Below are positions 48,951 to 57,261 of a DNA stretch of 64,000 nucleotides, in pieces. The notes beneath the pieces are model-generated. The model worked only from the letters and a program-made list of their open reading frames with translations. It made no database searches and was not told the origin of the DNA. Each line of letters starts with the position of its first letter. Positions within the stretch are counted from its first letter, which is position 1. The DNA comes from Micromonospora echinaurantiaca (lineage in GTDB: Bacteria > Actinomycetota > Actinomycetes > Mycobacteriales > Micromonosporaceae): positions 3,236,501-3,300,500 of the forward strand of contig NZ_LT607750.1 of NCBI RefSeq assembly GCF_900090235.1, read 5' to 3'. The position numbers and the translations under genes are program-made.

Positions 48951-51900
48951 ATGACCCAGACCGTGAGCGAACCGGGCGTGCGGGAAGCCGTCCTCGACAG
49001 CGTGGGAACACGACGGCCCGAACAGGTGGCGACCAGCCAGCCCGTGACCACCCGGGTGCCGCACGACCTGCTCCGCACCGAGCTGTACGCCGCCGTGGAC
49101 GAGCTGGTGCCGGACGCGCTGGAGCTGCGCCCGGTGCGCGGGCGGCTGTACGCCTGGGCGAACCCGCCCGCCGACGCGCCGGCACCGTCGGCCGCCACGA
49201 TGGCCCGGCGGGTACGCGGCGTCGAACTGGCCTGGGTGATGGTGGTGACGCTCGGGCCGACCCTGCGCCAGCTGGCCGACCTGAACCGGCCCACCCGTTA
49301 CCTGCCCCCGTTCGCGCCGGAGCTGTGCGGGCTGCTGACGCAGGCCCGGCGGGCGTACTGCGCCGCCATCGCCGCGGCGCTGGACGCGGCGCCGGCGTAC
49401 CGGATCGAGGCCCAGCAGAACGAGGGCGACCGGCTGATGAACGCCTTCTCGACCCGGATGCCGTTGCTCTACCTGCACAGCTACATGGGCCTGGAGGCCA
49501 CCATCCGGCAGCTGGCCGACCAGGTCGCCGACCTGGTCGCGCTGCGGGCCGAGCGGGAGTCTGACGCGCTGCCCGAACGGGCCGCCGACTCCGAGACCGG
49601 CGTCGCCATGACCGACCCGGGCCAGGACTGGTTCCTGCGCAAGCGGCTGTTGGCCGACCTCCAGAGCGTGCGCAACTACCCGTTCCACGACTACATGCAG
49701 CCGTACCTGCGGTTCAGCCAGCGGCTGAGCGCGATCAGCCTGGCGGTGCAGCTCCTGGTCGTCCGCGAGCAGCTGTCCTGGCTCGCCGACCAACCGCTGC
49801 TGCCCAGCGACGCCGCCGACCGGGCGGACGGCTACGTGGTCGAACTCGCCGTGGCGCTCACCCACGTCGAGCAGAGCATCCTCCTGCACAAGCAGGGCAA
49901 GTACGTCGAGGCGGCGGACGCGGAGCGGCTGGCCCGCGCCGTACTGGCCACGGTCACCGGACGGCCGCAGTACCGGGAGGACTTCAAGGAGCTCACCGAC
50001 ACCGTCGAGCTGCACCGCACGGCCAAGGCGGTCGCCGCCGCCGTGGCGATCGGCGTCGCCACCGCCATCACCGCCGGCGCGGTGGGCGCCGCCGCCGGCG
50101 TGGCGCTGGCCGCCGTCGTCGACACCACCACCGTCTTCGGCACCCTCGTCGTCTCGGCCGGCGTGGTCACCACCCGGCTGATGTGGGAGACGCTCGTCGC
50201 ACGCAGCGGGTCGGAGCTGCTGCTCGGGCCGCAGTCCATCACCGGATCGTCGTTCCAGGAGGACCTCGCCTGGCAGGCGTTGCAGACCGCGGTCGTCCGC
50301 GTCGTGCTCTTCGGCTCCGGCGACATCTTCAAGGCCATCGCCCGCTCCGGCGACCGGGCCGAGCAGGCCGCCCGGCTGGCCGTCGAGCAGATCACCACCT
50401 TCGGCTTCGGCGAGGTGCAGCACCTGGTCAAGACCGGCGAGCTGCGCGGCCTGCGGGACAGCGTGGTGGCCGCTGTGACGCAGGCGGCCACCACCGGCAC
50501 GATCATGGTCGGTGGCCTGCTCGCGACGAGGTTCGTCGACCGGCTCGGCGACGCCCGGGGCGGGCTCAGCGCGGACGGTGAGCTGCGGCTGCAGGCACTG
50601 GAGGCCGAACGCGCTCAGGTCGCCGCGGACTTCGCTGCCGTCCGCGACGGCACCGCAACCCCGGAGCAGTTCCAGGCCTGGGCCGGTCGCGCCGCCGAGG
50701 CCTGGAACGGGCTGGTCAAGCTCGTCGACGAGATGGCCGCGGGGCCGCAACGCGACGCCGCCCAGCGCCGGCTCGCCGCGGCCAAGGGCGAGATCGAGCT
50801 ACGGCTGGCCGAGGCGGGCATCAGCGCGACGCTGACCTGGCCGGACGCCGTACCGACCTTCGAGGGCCTGCTGCCCGGCCTGGTGGCCTACAGCGAGGAC
50901 GGCCGGGCGGTGCTCGACACCGCCTACCCACCCGCCACCCGCAAGCCCACCGAGACCCCGGACGCCGTGCTGGTCCAGGGCACCGGCGGGCGGCGGCTGC
51001 TCCTGCTGCCCGAGGGTGCCCTGCCGGCGCGACCGGCGCCGGCGGAGCGGCTGGCCCACGTGCCCGAGCTGGGCCAGCGTCCCGGGTCACCGCCCGAGCC
51101 GGTGGTGCTGCCCGGCGCCGCCACCGTCGGGCTGGACCTGCTCCGGGCCGCCTACAGCCCGGAGAAGGCGGCGACCATGCTCGCCCAGGCGGTCAAGGGC
51201 CGGGAGGCCTTCCTGAGCCTGCTCGCGCACCCGGAGCTGGGCAGCGTCGGAAAGATCCAGTCCCGGACCCCGCACCTGTACGGCCTGGCGTCGCATCCGG
51301 CATCGATCGCCTTCGGCCGCCGGTGGGGCCCGCGGCTCGTGCTGCGGCTGCGCGGCCTGGGCACCGTCGGGATCGACGACGTCCTGCTGCGGGCCGAGGC
51401 GCTGCTGGAGCAGACCCCGGAGGCGGACCGGCCGGCACTGATCGAGCGGCTGATCGACCGGACCGGCGACAAGCTGCGCCGGGAGCTGGAGTTGATTCCG
51501 CCGCTGCGAAGGCACGGCCGCATCATCACGCCGGGCAACCTCGGCATCGACCGCAGCCATCCCAGCTGGCACGCGCTCGCCGCCGAGGTCGCCCGGCACC
51601 ACCCCGACCTGACCCCGGAACAGCGCGCCGTGATGACCGACTGCCGGCAGATCATCGAGGTGGCCGAGTCCGGCGCGTTCGACCGGTACGTGCCGTCGAC
51701 CCGGCTCGGCATCATCGACACGTTCGAGCGCCTGATGGGCGACGGGCAGATCCGCATCCCGGAGCTGACCGCGTTGGCGAACCGGATGCGGGGCCGCCTC
51801 GCCGAGCACGTCTTCCTCGGCCCGCTACCCATCCAGCAGCAGACCATGTGGTTCCTCGGCGCCCGGACCAACACCTGGCTGACCGGGCGATCCAACCTCG

Positions 51901-52187
51901 ACGGCCACTGGAGGATCGGCGACGTACCGGGCTTCCTGGAGTTGAAGTCCGACGAGATCCACCTGCAGACCGCCGCCCAGCAGCAGGCCACCGCCCGGTT
52001 GTACCTGCAGCACGCACTCGGCGACTTCGAGAACATCCCGGCGAACTCGCACTACCACCTGTGGTTCATCCGGGATCCGGGGCTGGAGGCGCGGCAGCGG
52101 ATGCTGTCCATCCTCCTGCCGAGCGGCGGGAAGATCACCGGCGTGCACTTCGGCCCGCAGCCACCGGCACCGGTACCGCAACGCTGA
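48951..52187 (+). CDS. large toxin-like protein with nuclease-like C-terminus
   Basis: This 1078-residue protein has an ATG preceded by GGGAG. Its N-terminal 350 residues are helical and unfamiliar. Residues about 360-410 are Ala/Gly-rich and hydrophobic (AVAAAVAIGVATAITAGAVG and on), resembling the membrane-inserting segments of polymorphic toxins. Helical linker regions follow. The last 100 residues contain GDVPGFLELKSDEIHLQTAA, where D-x6-E-x-K matches the core of PD-(D/E)xK nucleases, then beta/alpha sequence. It is downstream of the peptidoglycan peptidase with a 136-nt gap. Toxin function is inferred from architecture; no immunity gene is obvious next to it. Confidence 0.6.
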   Translation: MTQTVSEPGVREAVLDSVGTRRPEQVATSQPVTTRVPHDLLRTELYAAVDELVPDALELRPVRGRLYAWANPPADAPAPSAATMARRVRGVELAWVMVVTLGPTLRQLADLNRPTRYLPPFAPELCGLLTQARRAYCAAIAAALDAAPAYRIEAQQNEGDRLMNAFSTRMPLLYLHSYMGLEATIRQLADQVADLVALRAERESDALPERAADSETGVAMTDPGQDWFLRKRLLADLQSVRNYPFHDYMQPYLRFSQRLSAISLAVQLLVVREQLSWLADQPLLPSDAADRADGYVVELAVALTHVEQSILLHKQGKYVEAADAERLARAVLATVTGRPQYREDFKELTDTVELHRTAKAVAAAVAIGVATAITAGAVGAAAGVALAAVVDTTTVFGTLVVSAGVVTTRLMWETLVARSGSELLLGPQSITGSSFQEDLAWQALQTAVVRVVLFGSGDIFKAIARSGDRAEQAARLAVEQITTFGFGEVQHLVKTGELRGLRDSVVAAVTQAATTGTIMVGGLLATRFVDRLGDARGGLSADGELRLQALEAERAQVAADFAAVRDGTATPEQFQAWAGRAAEAWNGLVKLVDEMAAGPQRDAAQRRLAAAKGEIELRLAEAGISATLTWPDAVPTFEGLLPGLVAYSEDGRAVLDTAYPPATRKPTETPDAVLVQGTGGRRLLLLPEGALPARPAPAERLAHVPELGQRPGSPPEPVVLPGAATVGLDLLRAAYSPEKAATMLAQAVKGREAFLSLLAHPELGSVGKIQSRTPHLYGLASHPASIAFGRRWGPRLVLRLRGLGTVGIDDVLLRAEALLEQTPEADRPALIERLIDRTGDKLRRELELIPPLRRHGRIITPGNLGIDRSHPSWHALAAEVARHHPDLTPEQRAVMTDCRQIIEVAESGAFDRYVPSTRLGIIDTFERLMGDGQIRIPELTALANRMRGRLAEHVFLGPLPIQQQTMWFLGARTNTWLTGRSNLDGHWRIGDVPGFLELKSDEIHLQTAAQQQATARLYLQHALGDFENIPANSHYHLWFIRDPGLEARQRMLSILLPSGGKITGVHFGPQPPAPVPQR

Positions 52188-52276
52188 CCGTCGGGCGCCT
52201 CGCCGTCGCGGCGCCGCCCACTGCCGGGCGGCGCCGCGGCGAGCGGGCCGCCCGGTCCGCTCGATCACCGGCGGCC

Positions 52277-52315
52277 CCGGTCGCGCGGCGTCACCGGTCG
52301 CGCGGCGTCACCGGT
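52277..52315. repeat. 17-bp tandem direct repeat
   Basis: CCGGTCGCGCGGCGTCA occurs twice in direct succession (52277-52293, 52294-52310), followed by a partial third copy. It lies in the 255-nt non-coding gap after the toxin-like gene. Similar GCGGCGTCACCGGTC sequence recurs at about 52437-52451. Confidence 0.7.
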
Positions 52316-52442
52316 CCGCCCGACCGGACGAGCCACCCGGCCAACGCGCGGCCATCGGGCCGCCCGGGCCCGGACGAGCCGCTTGGTCAGCGCCCCGTCA
52401 CCCGTCCAGCCCGCTCAGGCGAAGCTCCCCGCCAGCGCGGCG

Positions 52443-52865
52443 TCACCGGTCCGCCGGGGTGGGTCGGGACACCTGCGCGGCCAGCTTCTTCGGGGCAAGC
52501 CGGCAGTAGCTCTCGGTGAGCAGCTCGCCGACCTCGGCCCAGTCGACGCCGTCGTCGAGGACCATGCCGAGCACGTCCGCGCCCCAGTCGGGCTTGTAGA
52601 ACGGGTAGCCGCCGGCGACCAGGGCGTGCACCTCGTCAACCGGCGCCCGGAACGTCAGCACGCAGGTCGGCTCGTCGGTGGCGGCGGCCCGCGCGTACGC
52701 CATCTGATGGTCCGGGTCGACGATGAGCACGTGGGCGAAGGTGCGCTTGCGGACCCGCCACCGGATGCCCACCCAGGCCGGTTCCTCGTAGGCATCGGGC
52801 AGGCCGCGGCAGATCGGTCGCAGCCGGTCGAGGAACTCGGGCGGGACGTCGGCGGGAGCACTCAC
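52443..52865 (-). CDS. MmcQ/YjbR-family protein
   Basis: This 140-residue protein of the MmcQ/YjbR fold is structurally related to CyaY and to some DNA-binding folds. Typical blocks are CRGLPDAYEEPAWVGIRWRV, FAHVLIVD, FYKPDWGADVLGMVLDDGVD and ELLTESYCRLAPKKL. Start is GTG. Families like this are widespread but their biochemical function is not settled. It is on the minus strand with the hairpin array upstream of it. Confidence 0.85.
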   Translation of the reverse strand: MSAPADVPPEFLDRLRPICRGLPDAYEEPAWVGIRWRVRKRTFAHVLIVDPDHQMAYARAAATDEPTCVLTFRAPVDEVHALVAGGYPFYKPDWGADVLGMVLDDGVDWAEVGELLTESYCRLAPKKLAAQVSRPTPADR

Positions 52866-52931
52866 CCCGGCACGCTAACCCGACCCCCCGACACTCCCCC
52901 GTGGCGCGCCCCAGGTTCCGGCGAACAAGGC

Positions 52932-53162
52932 ACCGCTGGCCGGCACCCACGATCGGATTCCAGCCCAAAACCCGGCACCCCGCAGGGCCGGCACCGGTGT
53001 TGGATGCCGGCCCGGGACGGGATACTCCGCAGGGCCGGCACCCGTGGGTGGATGCCGGCCCGGGACCGGGTACGCCGCAGGGCCGGCACCCGTGGTGGGT
53101 GCCGGCCCTGCGGTCGGTGGATGTGCTGCTGGCCGGCACCCGGTGTGGGTGTCGGCCAGCAG
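52932..53162. repeat. tandem array of imperfect hairpin repeats
   Basis: Four to five copies of a 47-48-nt unit containing CGCAGGGCCGGCACC and GGTGGATGCCGGCCC follow one another (clear unit starts at 52981, 53028 and 53076). Each unit can fold as a GCCGGC-stem hairpin. The last and strongest hairpin (about 53126-53162, CTGCTGGCCGGCACCC with its complement) directly follows the lysozyme-like gene on the minus strand and probably works as its terminator. ORFs across the array are spurious. Confidence 0.75.
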
Positions 53163-53206
53163 TCCCCCCATGAGGAAAGTCGGTCCTGCGAGTGTTCGGT
53201 TGGTTG

Positions 53207-53800
53207 TCAGCTGTTCCAGTGCTCGGCGACGAGGTCGGCGGCCTGCTGCTCCCACTGGGCGTAGTGGAACGGGTAAGCCGACACCTGCACCGTCTGGGCG
53301 GCCTTGGTCAGCGGCATGTCCTGCCAACCGTCGACCTGCTTGAGGCCCTTCAGGAACGCCATGGTCGAGTACTCGGGGTCGGTGATCTGCTCCACCGTGC
53401 CCCAACCGCTCGACGGACGCTGCTGGAACAGACCCTGCGAGTCATGGTCATTCCGGTCACCCAGGTGACCCAGGTTCTCCAGCTTCGACTCCTGCAGCGC
53501 GGTAGCGATCGCCACCACCGCCGCGCGCTCGTCCATGTCGGACTTCTTCGTCGCCGCGATGATCGCCTTCACGTTCTCCACCTGCTCACCGTCGAGCTCG
53601 ATGCGCGACTGCTCACCCTGCACACCATGCGGGATCAGCTTCGCCTTGTCGACACCCGGCTTGTCAGCCTGCACCACGGCAACCGGCTTCACGGCCTCGA
53701 CCGACGCGGCCTCGGCGTTCGTGGCGGGGCCGGCGAAGATGCCACCGGCGAAAGCCAGACCAGCAATACCCAGAACGCTCTTACGCATGATCGTGTTCAT
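53207..53800 (-). CDS. secreted lysozyme-like (transglycosylase-like) protein
   Basis: This 197-residue exported protein has a signal peptide (MRKSVLGIAGLAFAGG core, cleavage near AEAAS). The C-terminal half, IATALQESKLENLGHLGDRN then SQGLFQQRPSSGWG, is a lysozyme-fold domain as in actinobacterial secreted transglycosylase-like proteins, with Glu104 as the likely catalytic acid. It is expected to cut or remodel peptidoglycan outside the cell. The start is chosen for the GAAGGAG ribosome binding site and the signal peptide. The gene has an unusually long non-coding region upstream. Confidence 0.85.
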   Translation of the reverse strand: MNTIMRKSVLGIAGLAFAGGIFAGPATNAEAASVEAVKPVAVVQADKPGVDKAKLIPHGVQGEQSRIELDGEQVENVKAIIAATKKSDMDERAAVVAIATALQESKLENLGHLGDRNDHDSQGLFQQRPSSGWGTVEQITDPEYSTMAFLKGLKQVDGWQDMPLTKAAQTVQVSAYPFHYAQWEQQAADLVAEHWNS

Positions 53801-54768
53801 CACAAAGCTCCTTCGGGGATGACGCCACCAGCCCAAGGGGGACGGGCACAGCAGCGCAAGCACCATCAGGCGCTCAAAAGACTCGGGGCACATTCACGGG
53901 GCGGGGGATGCCCTGGTGCCAGATGCCCGGCCGAACCTGCGGGGCGGGGGTGCCCTGCGCGGTGCCGGACTGTGTGTAACGACCGCCAGCCCACCATCAT
54001 TCCGGGGCCACGACCCTCATCCGGCGGATGCCGGCGGGACCGTTGCTGCGATCGCCGGGGGATGTAACGACCGGCCGCCCGCCATCATTCCGCCAGGCCC
54101 ACGGGCCTCGCGGCCGGCCGGGCCGGCGGCGTGCCCTTGCTCGATCGTCCGCATGATGTAACGCCCCCGACCCGGCCCCGATTCCACCACCCGGATGCCA
54201 CCGGTCACACCCCCAAACCGGACATTCGCTACAGCCGGCGACATCGAGCACCCGCATCCCCCGAGGGCGGATGGGATGATCGACGCCGTGTCGCCGATAT
54301 GGGGCCATCCCGCACGGGTGGATACCGCCACATCGGCGAAACGGCGGGGCCCCCGAACACCCTGCGGCCCCGATGCGCGCAATGCCCGGATGGCTCGACC
54401 CGCTGAGGTTCCATCCACCCACCGGCGCAGAGCGCCCCGATGAGATCCCGACCGGTTGGATGGGTCACCCAGGAACGAGCGTGATACCTCAGCGGCATAT
54501 TGATGACTGGGAGGTATCAACCTCTCGGACAACATGCCCAGGCCCCGGCGACACGCCCGAACCGATCAGCCGCCTGCCCCGCCGGTCGGGACGAGCGAAC
54601 CGGCGCCGGCGTCGGCAGTCACGAACGGATCCGGACCACAACAACCTGGCGCCCACCGTGACCGCGCGGACGGAGCTGGACCCTCACCGGGTCGGTGGCG
54701 GGCGTTCCCCGGCGAACAGGCAGCGACGACGAGCCCCGACCCCGCCAGCGAGGAACGGACCCGACAGC
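53801..54768. other. long non-coding region upstream of the secreted lysozyme-like gene
   Basis: About 970 nt without a convincing gene; ORFs here lack coding character. On the minus strand it is the 5' region of the lysozyme-like gene. It contains a direct repeat (GGCATCCCCCGCCCCG and the near-identical GGCACCCCCGCCCCG, about 50 nt apart), three degenerate copies of a roughly 40-nt unit beginning TGTAACG and carrying CATCATTCCG or similar (about 53975, 54064, 54158), and a long-spaced inverted repeat at 54482-54519. An RNA leader or regulatory RNA is possible but I could not match a known riboswitch. Confidence 0.5.
54482..54519. repeat. 9-bp inverted repeat with 20-nt spacer
   Basis: TGATACCTC (54482-54490) and GAGGTATCA (54511-54519) are perfect complements. 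They sit in the non-coding region past the methyltransferase gene. They could be a regulator binding site or a weak hairpin; no flanking duplication suggests a mobile element. Confidence 0.45.
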
Positions 54769-55578
54769 TCAGCCCTTGCGGGCGACCGCGCTGTACTCCG
54801 AGGTGGGCGTGGTGTCGTTGCCGTCCGGGCGCCACCGCGAACAGGTGACCAGCCCCGGTTCGAGCACGTCCAGCCCGTCGAAGAACCGGAGGATCTGCTC
54901 CGGGGTACGGACGCACATCGGCGCGGCGCCGCCGGTGTTCCACATCTGAACCGCCCGGTCCACGGCCTCCGGGCTGACCTCCCGGGTCGGGTGGGAGATG
55001 ACCAGGTAGCTGCCGGCGGGCACCGCGTCCACCAGGCGGCGTACGACCGCGGTAGCCTCGGCGTCGTCGACCACGAAGTTCAGGATGCCCAGCAGCATGA
55101 TGGCCACCGGCTGGGTGAAGTCGAGGGTGCGCCGGGCCTGCTCGAGGATGGTCTCCGGGTCGCGCAGGTCGGCCTCGATGTAGTCGGTAGCACCCTCGGG
55201 GCTGCTGGTCAGCAGCGCGCGGGCGTGCACCAGCACCATCGGGTCGTTGTCGACGTAGACGACCCGGGAAGCCGGGGCGACGGCCTGGGCGACCTGGTGG
55301 GTGTTGTTCGCCGTGGGCAGGCCGGTGCCGATGTCGAGGAACTGCCGGACGCCGGCCTCGCCGGCGAGGTGACGCACCGCCCGGCCGAGGAACTCCCGGT
55401 TGAAGCGGGCGGACTGCACCAGCTCCGGCAGGAAGGCGAGCACCTGCTCGGCGGCCTCCCGGTCGGCGGCGAAGTTGTCCTTGCCGCCGAGCAGGTAGTT
55501 CCACAGTCGGGCCGAGTGCGGGACGCTGGTGTCCAGGGCGCTGGCCGCACCGCCGCTGGGGCTCGACACGTCGGTCAC
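54769..55578 (-). CDS. SAM-dependent methyltransferase (Methyltransf_19/DUF574 family)
   Basis: This 269-residue protein has the family signature SVPHSARLWNYLLGGKDNFA at the N-terminus, REFLGRAVRHLAGEAGVRQFLDIGTGLPT (SAM-binding motif I), VYVDNDPMVLVHARALL, and VISHPTREVSP with a C-terminal LVTCSRWRPDG. This family is strongly expanded in Streptomyces and Micromonospora, mostly without known substrates. Start is GTG with a GAGGAG ribosome binding site. Confidence 0.9.
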   Translation of the reverse strand: MTDVSSPSGGAASALDTSVPHSARLWNYLLGGKDNFAADREAAEQVLAFLPELVQSARFNREFLGRAVRHLAGEAGVRQFLDIGTGLPTANNTHQVAQAVAPASRVVYVDNDPMVLVHARALLTSSPEGATDYIEADLRDPETILEQARRTLDFTQPVAIMLLGILNFVVDDAEATAVVRRLVDAVPAGSYLVISHPTREVSPEAVDRAVQMWNTGGAAPMCVRTPEQILRFFDGLDVLEPGLVTCSRWRPDGNDTTPTSEYSAVARKG

Positions 55579-55866
55579 CGGGGCTCCTCGAAGTCGTCAC
55601 TGCCGGGTCGGCACAGCCTAGGTCCGTCCACGCAGGACTTCAACGCCGGGCTGCGGCACGTCGTCAAACCCCGGCCCCGTCGTCCCGCAGGTTGGACCGG
55701 GCGTAACGCGATCGACGCCCGGGCGCGCTCATCGGACAGGGGGCATGATCAGCTTTTGGTCACCGTCCGAGCGGGGGAAGAATCCGAGACAGCAGGCAGG
55801 ACGCACGACCCGGCCACCCGCCCGTCCGGGAAGCCGGCGGCGCGGTCCGGGCGACCGGAGGAGCAC

Positions 55867-57093
55867 ATGCAGGGTGAGCTGCAACGCATCGTCGACGCAC
55901 TCGCCGCCCACGCCGGCCGCCCGGCGTTGATCGAGGACCGGCGGCAGCGGGTCGTGGTCTACAGCGAGCACACCGGCGTGATGGACGACGTGCGCAAGGC
56001 GTCCATCCTGCGCCGGCAGACCACGCCCGAGGTGATGGCCTGGTTCCGTGACGTCGGCATCATGGAGGCCCGGGAGCCGGTGCGCACCCCGGCGTCGGCG
56101 GAACTCGACCTGCTGCCCCGGGTGTGCGTGCCCATCCGCCACCAGGACCTGCTGCTCGGCTTCGTCTGGTTCATCGACCCGGACGGCACCATGGCCGACA
56201 CCGACCTCGAGGCGACCGGCCTGGTCAGCGAGCTGTCCCTGGCGCTGTACCGGGAGAACCTGCTCGGCGAGCTGGCCTCGCAGCGGGAGACCGAGGTGGC
56301 GCGTACGCTGCTCGCCGACAGCGCGGCGACCCGCGACCGGTCCGTGCGGGCGCTGCGGGAGGCCGGCCTGATCGCCGGCGACGGCCCGGCCACCGCGCTC
56401 GTCGCGCAGCTGGTGACCTCCGGCCAGCCGCCCGACGAGGTGGCCCGGCTGGCGTTGGAGCAGGCGCTGGTGACCACCCGCCGCTGGATCGGCACCCGGG
56501 AGGCGCTGCACGTGGTCCGCGACGACCACGGCGTGCTGCTGCTCTGCGGCGGCCGGTTCGCCGGGCGCCCCTCCCCCGAGGCCGCCGCGAAGCTCCTCGA
56601 CGACAACCTGCGGCAGGCCACCCGCGGGCTGAGCGCCGTCGAGCGCACGGTGGTGGGGATCGGCCAGGCCCGCGCCGGGCTGGCCGATGCCGTCGGGTCG
56701 TACGGGGAGGCGCTGCGCTCGGCCCGGGTGGGCGTACGGCTGCCCGCGCTGGGCCGGGTGGTCTCCTGGTCCGGGCTGGGCATCTACCGGGTGCTGTCCC
56801 GGCTGGACGGCCAGCAGCCGGACATCTCCGACGTGCACCCAGGGCTGGAGCGGCTGCTGCGTGAGCAGTCGAACCCGGTGCTGCTGGAGACCCTGGAGCG
56901 CTACCTGGACCTGGCCGGCAACGCGCACGCCACCGCCGAGCAGTTGCGGCTGCACCGCACCACCCTCTACTACCGCTTGCAGCGGATCGAGGAGCTCGCC
57001 GAGACCGACCTGAAGGACGGCAACGAGCGGCTCTGCCTGCACCTGGCGCTGAAGCTGGGCCGGCTCACCGGCCGCTACCGGCCCGAGGGCTGA
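55867..57093 (+). CDS. PucR/CdaR-type transcriptional regulator
   Basis: In this 408-residue regulator the N-terminal 150 residues form a GAF-like sensor (VCVPIRHQDLLLGFVWFIDPDGTM). A middle region with LRSARVGVRLPALGRVVSW is followed by the C-terminal PucR helix-turn-helix: LLETLERYLDLAGNAHATAE with QLRLHRTTLYYRLQRIEEL. Such proteins sense small metabolites. It diverges from the methyltransferase and converges with the peptidase, so no target is obvious. The ATG has a GGAGGAG ribosome binding site. Confidence 0.88.
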   Translation: MQGELQRIVDALAAHAGRPALIEDRRQRVVVYSEHTGVMDDVRKASILRRQTTPEVMAWFRDVGIMEAREPVRTPASAELDLLPRVCVPIRHQDLLLGFVWFIDPDGTMADTDLEATGLVSELSLALYRENLLGELASQRETEVARTLLADSAATRDRSVRALREAGLIAGDGPATALVAQLVTSGQPPDEVARLALEQALVTTRRWIGTREALHVVRDDHGVLLLCGGRFAGRPSPEAAAKLLDDNLRQATRGLSAVERTVVGIGQARAGLADAVGSYGEALRSARVGVRLPALGRVVSWSGLGIYRVLSRLDGQQPDISDVHPGLERLLREQSNPVLLETLERYLDLAGNAHATAEQLRLHRTTLYYRLQRIEELAETDLKDGNERLCLHLALKLGRLTGRYRPEG

Positions 57094-57221
57094 CCGGTCC
57101 CGGTCACCGACCGCGATCGCCGCCAGCGACCGCCGACCGCCGACCGCGACCGCCGACGAGACCATCGAGCTGATCGAGCTGCGGGCCGACGCCCCGATCG
57201 CACCGGCCGTCGAGCGCGGCG

Positions 57222-57253
57222 CGGGCGGGGCGCCGGCGCCGGCGCCCCGCCCG
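57222..57253. terminator. bidirectional terminator between convergent genes
   Basis: A perfect 16-bp-arm palindrome (GGGCGGGGCGCCGGC and its complement) lies in the gap between the PucR-type gene stop and the peptidase stop. Confidence 0.7.
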
Positions 57254-57261
57254 TGGATCAG

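Noticed and set aside
29680..52187. Prophage or canonical extracellular contractile injection system
   Set aside because: No sheath, tube, baseplate, terminase, capsid, portal or AAA+ chaperone gene could be recognised, and no integrase or attachment sites flank the region.
52261..53162. CRISPR array
   Set aside because: The repeats have no unique spacers of constant length, and no cas genes are present.
52862..53405. Overlapping ORFs with repeated phrases such as GCRPCGVP and RAGIHP
   Set aside because: They are translations of the tandem hairpin array, differ in every frame, and lack ribosome binding sites.
53801..53990. A c-di-AMP (ydaO) riboswitch upstream of the secreted lysozyme-like gene
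   Set aside because: Gene type and a long leader fit, and a GTGAAT segment is present, but the paired GGGGAACC-type and flanking stem motifs of the riboswitch were not found. A covariance-model search would decide.
54017..54535. A 172-codon minus-strand ORF in the long non-coding region
   Set aside because: No ribosome binding site, no domain-like sequence, and codon third positions do not show the strong GC bias of true genes here.
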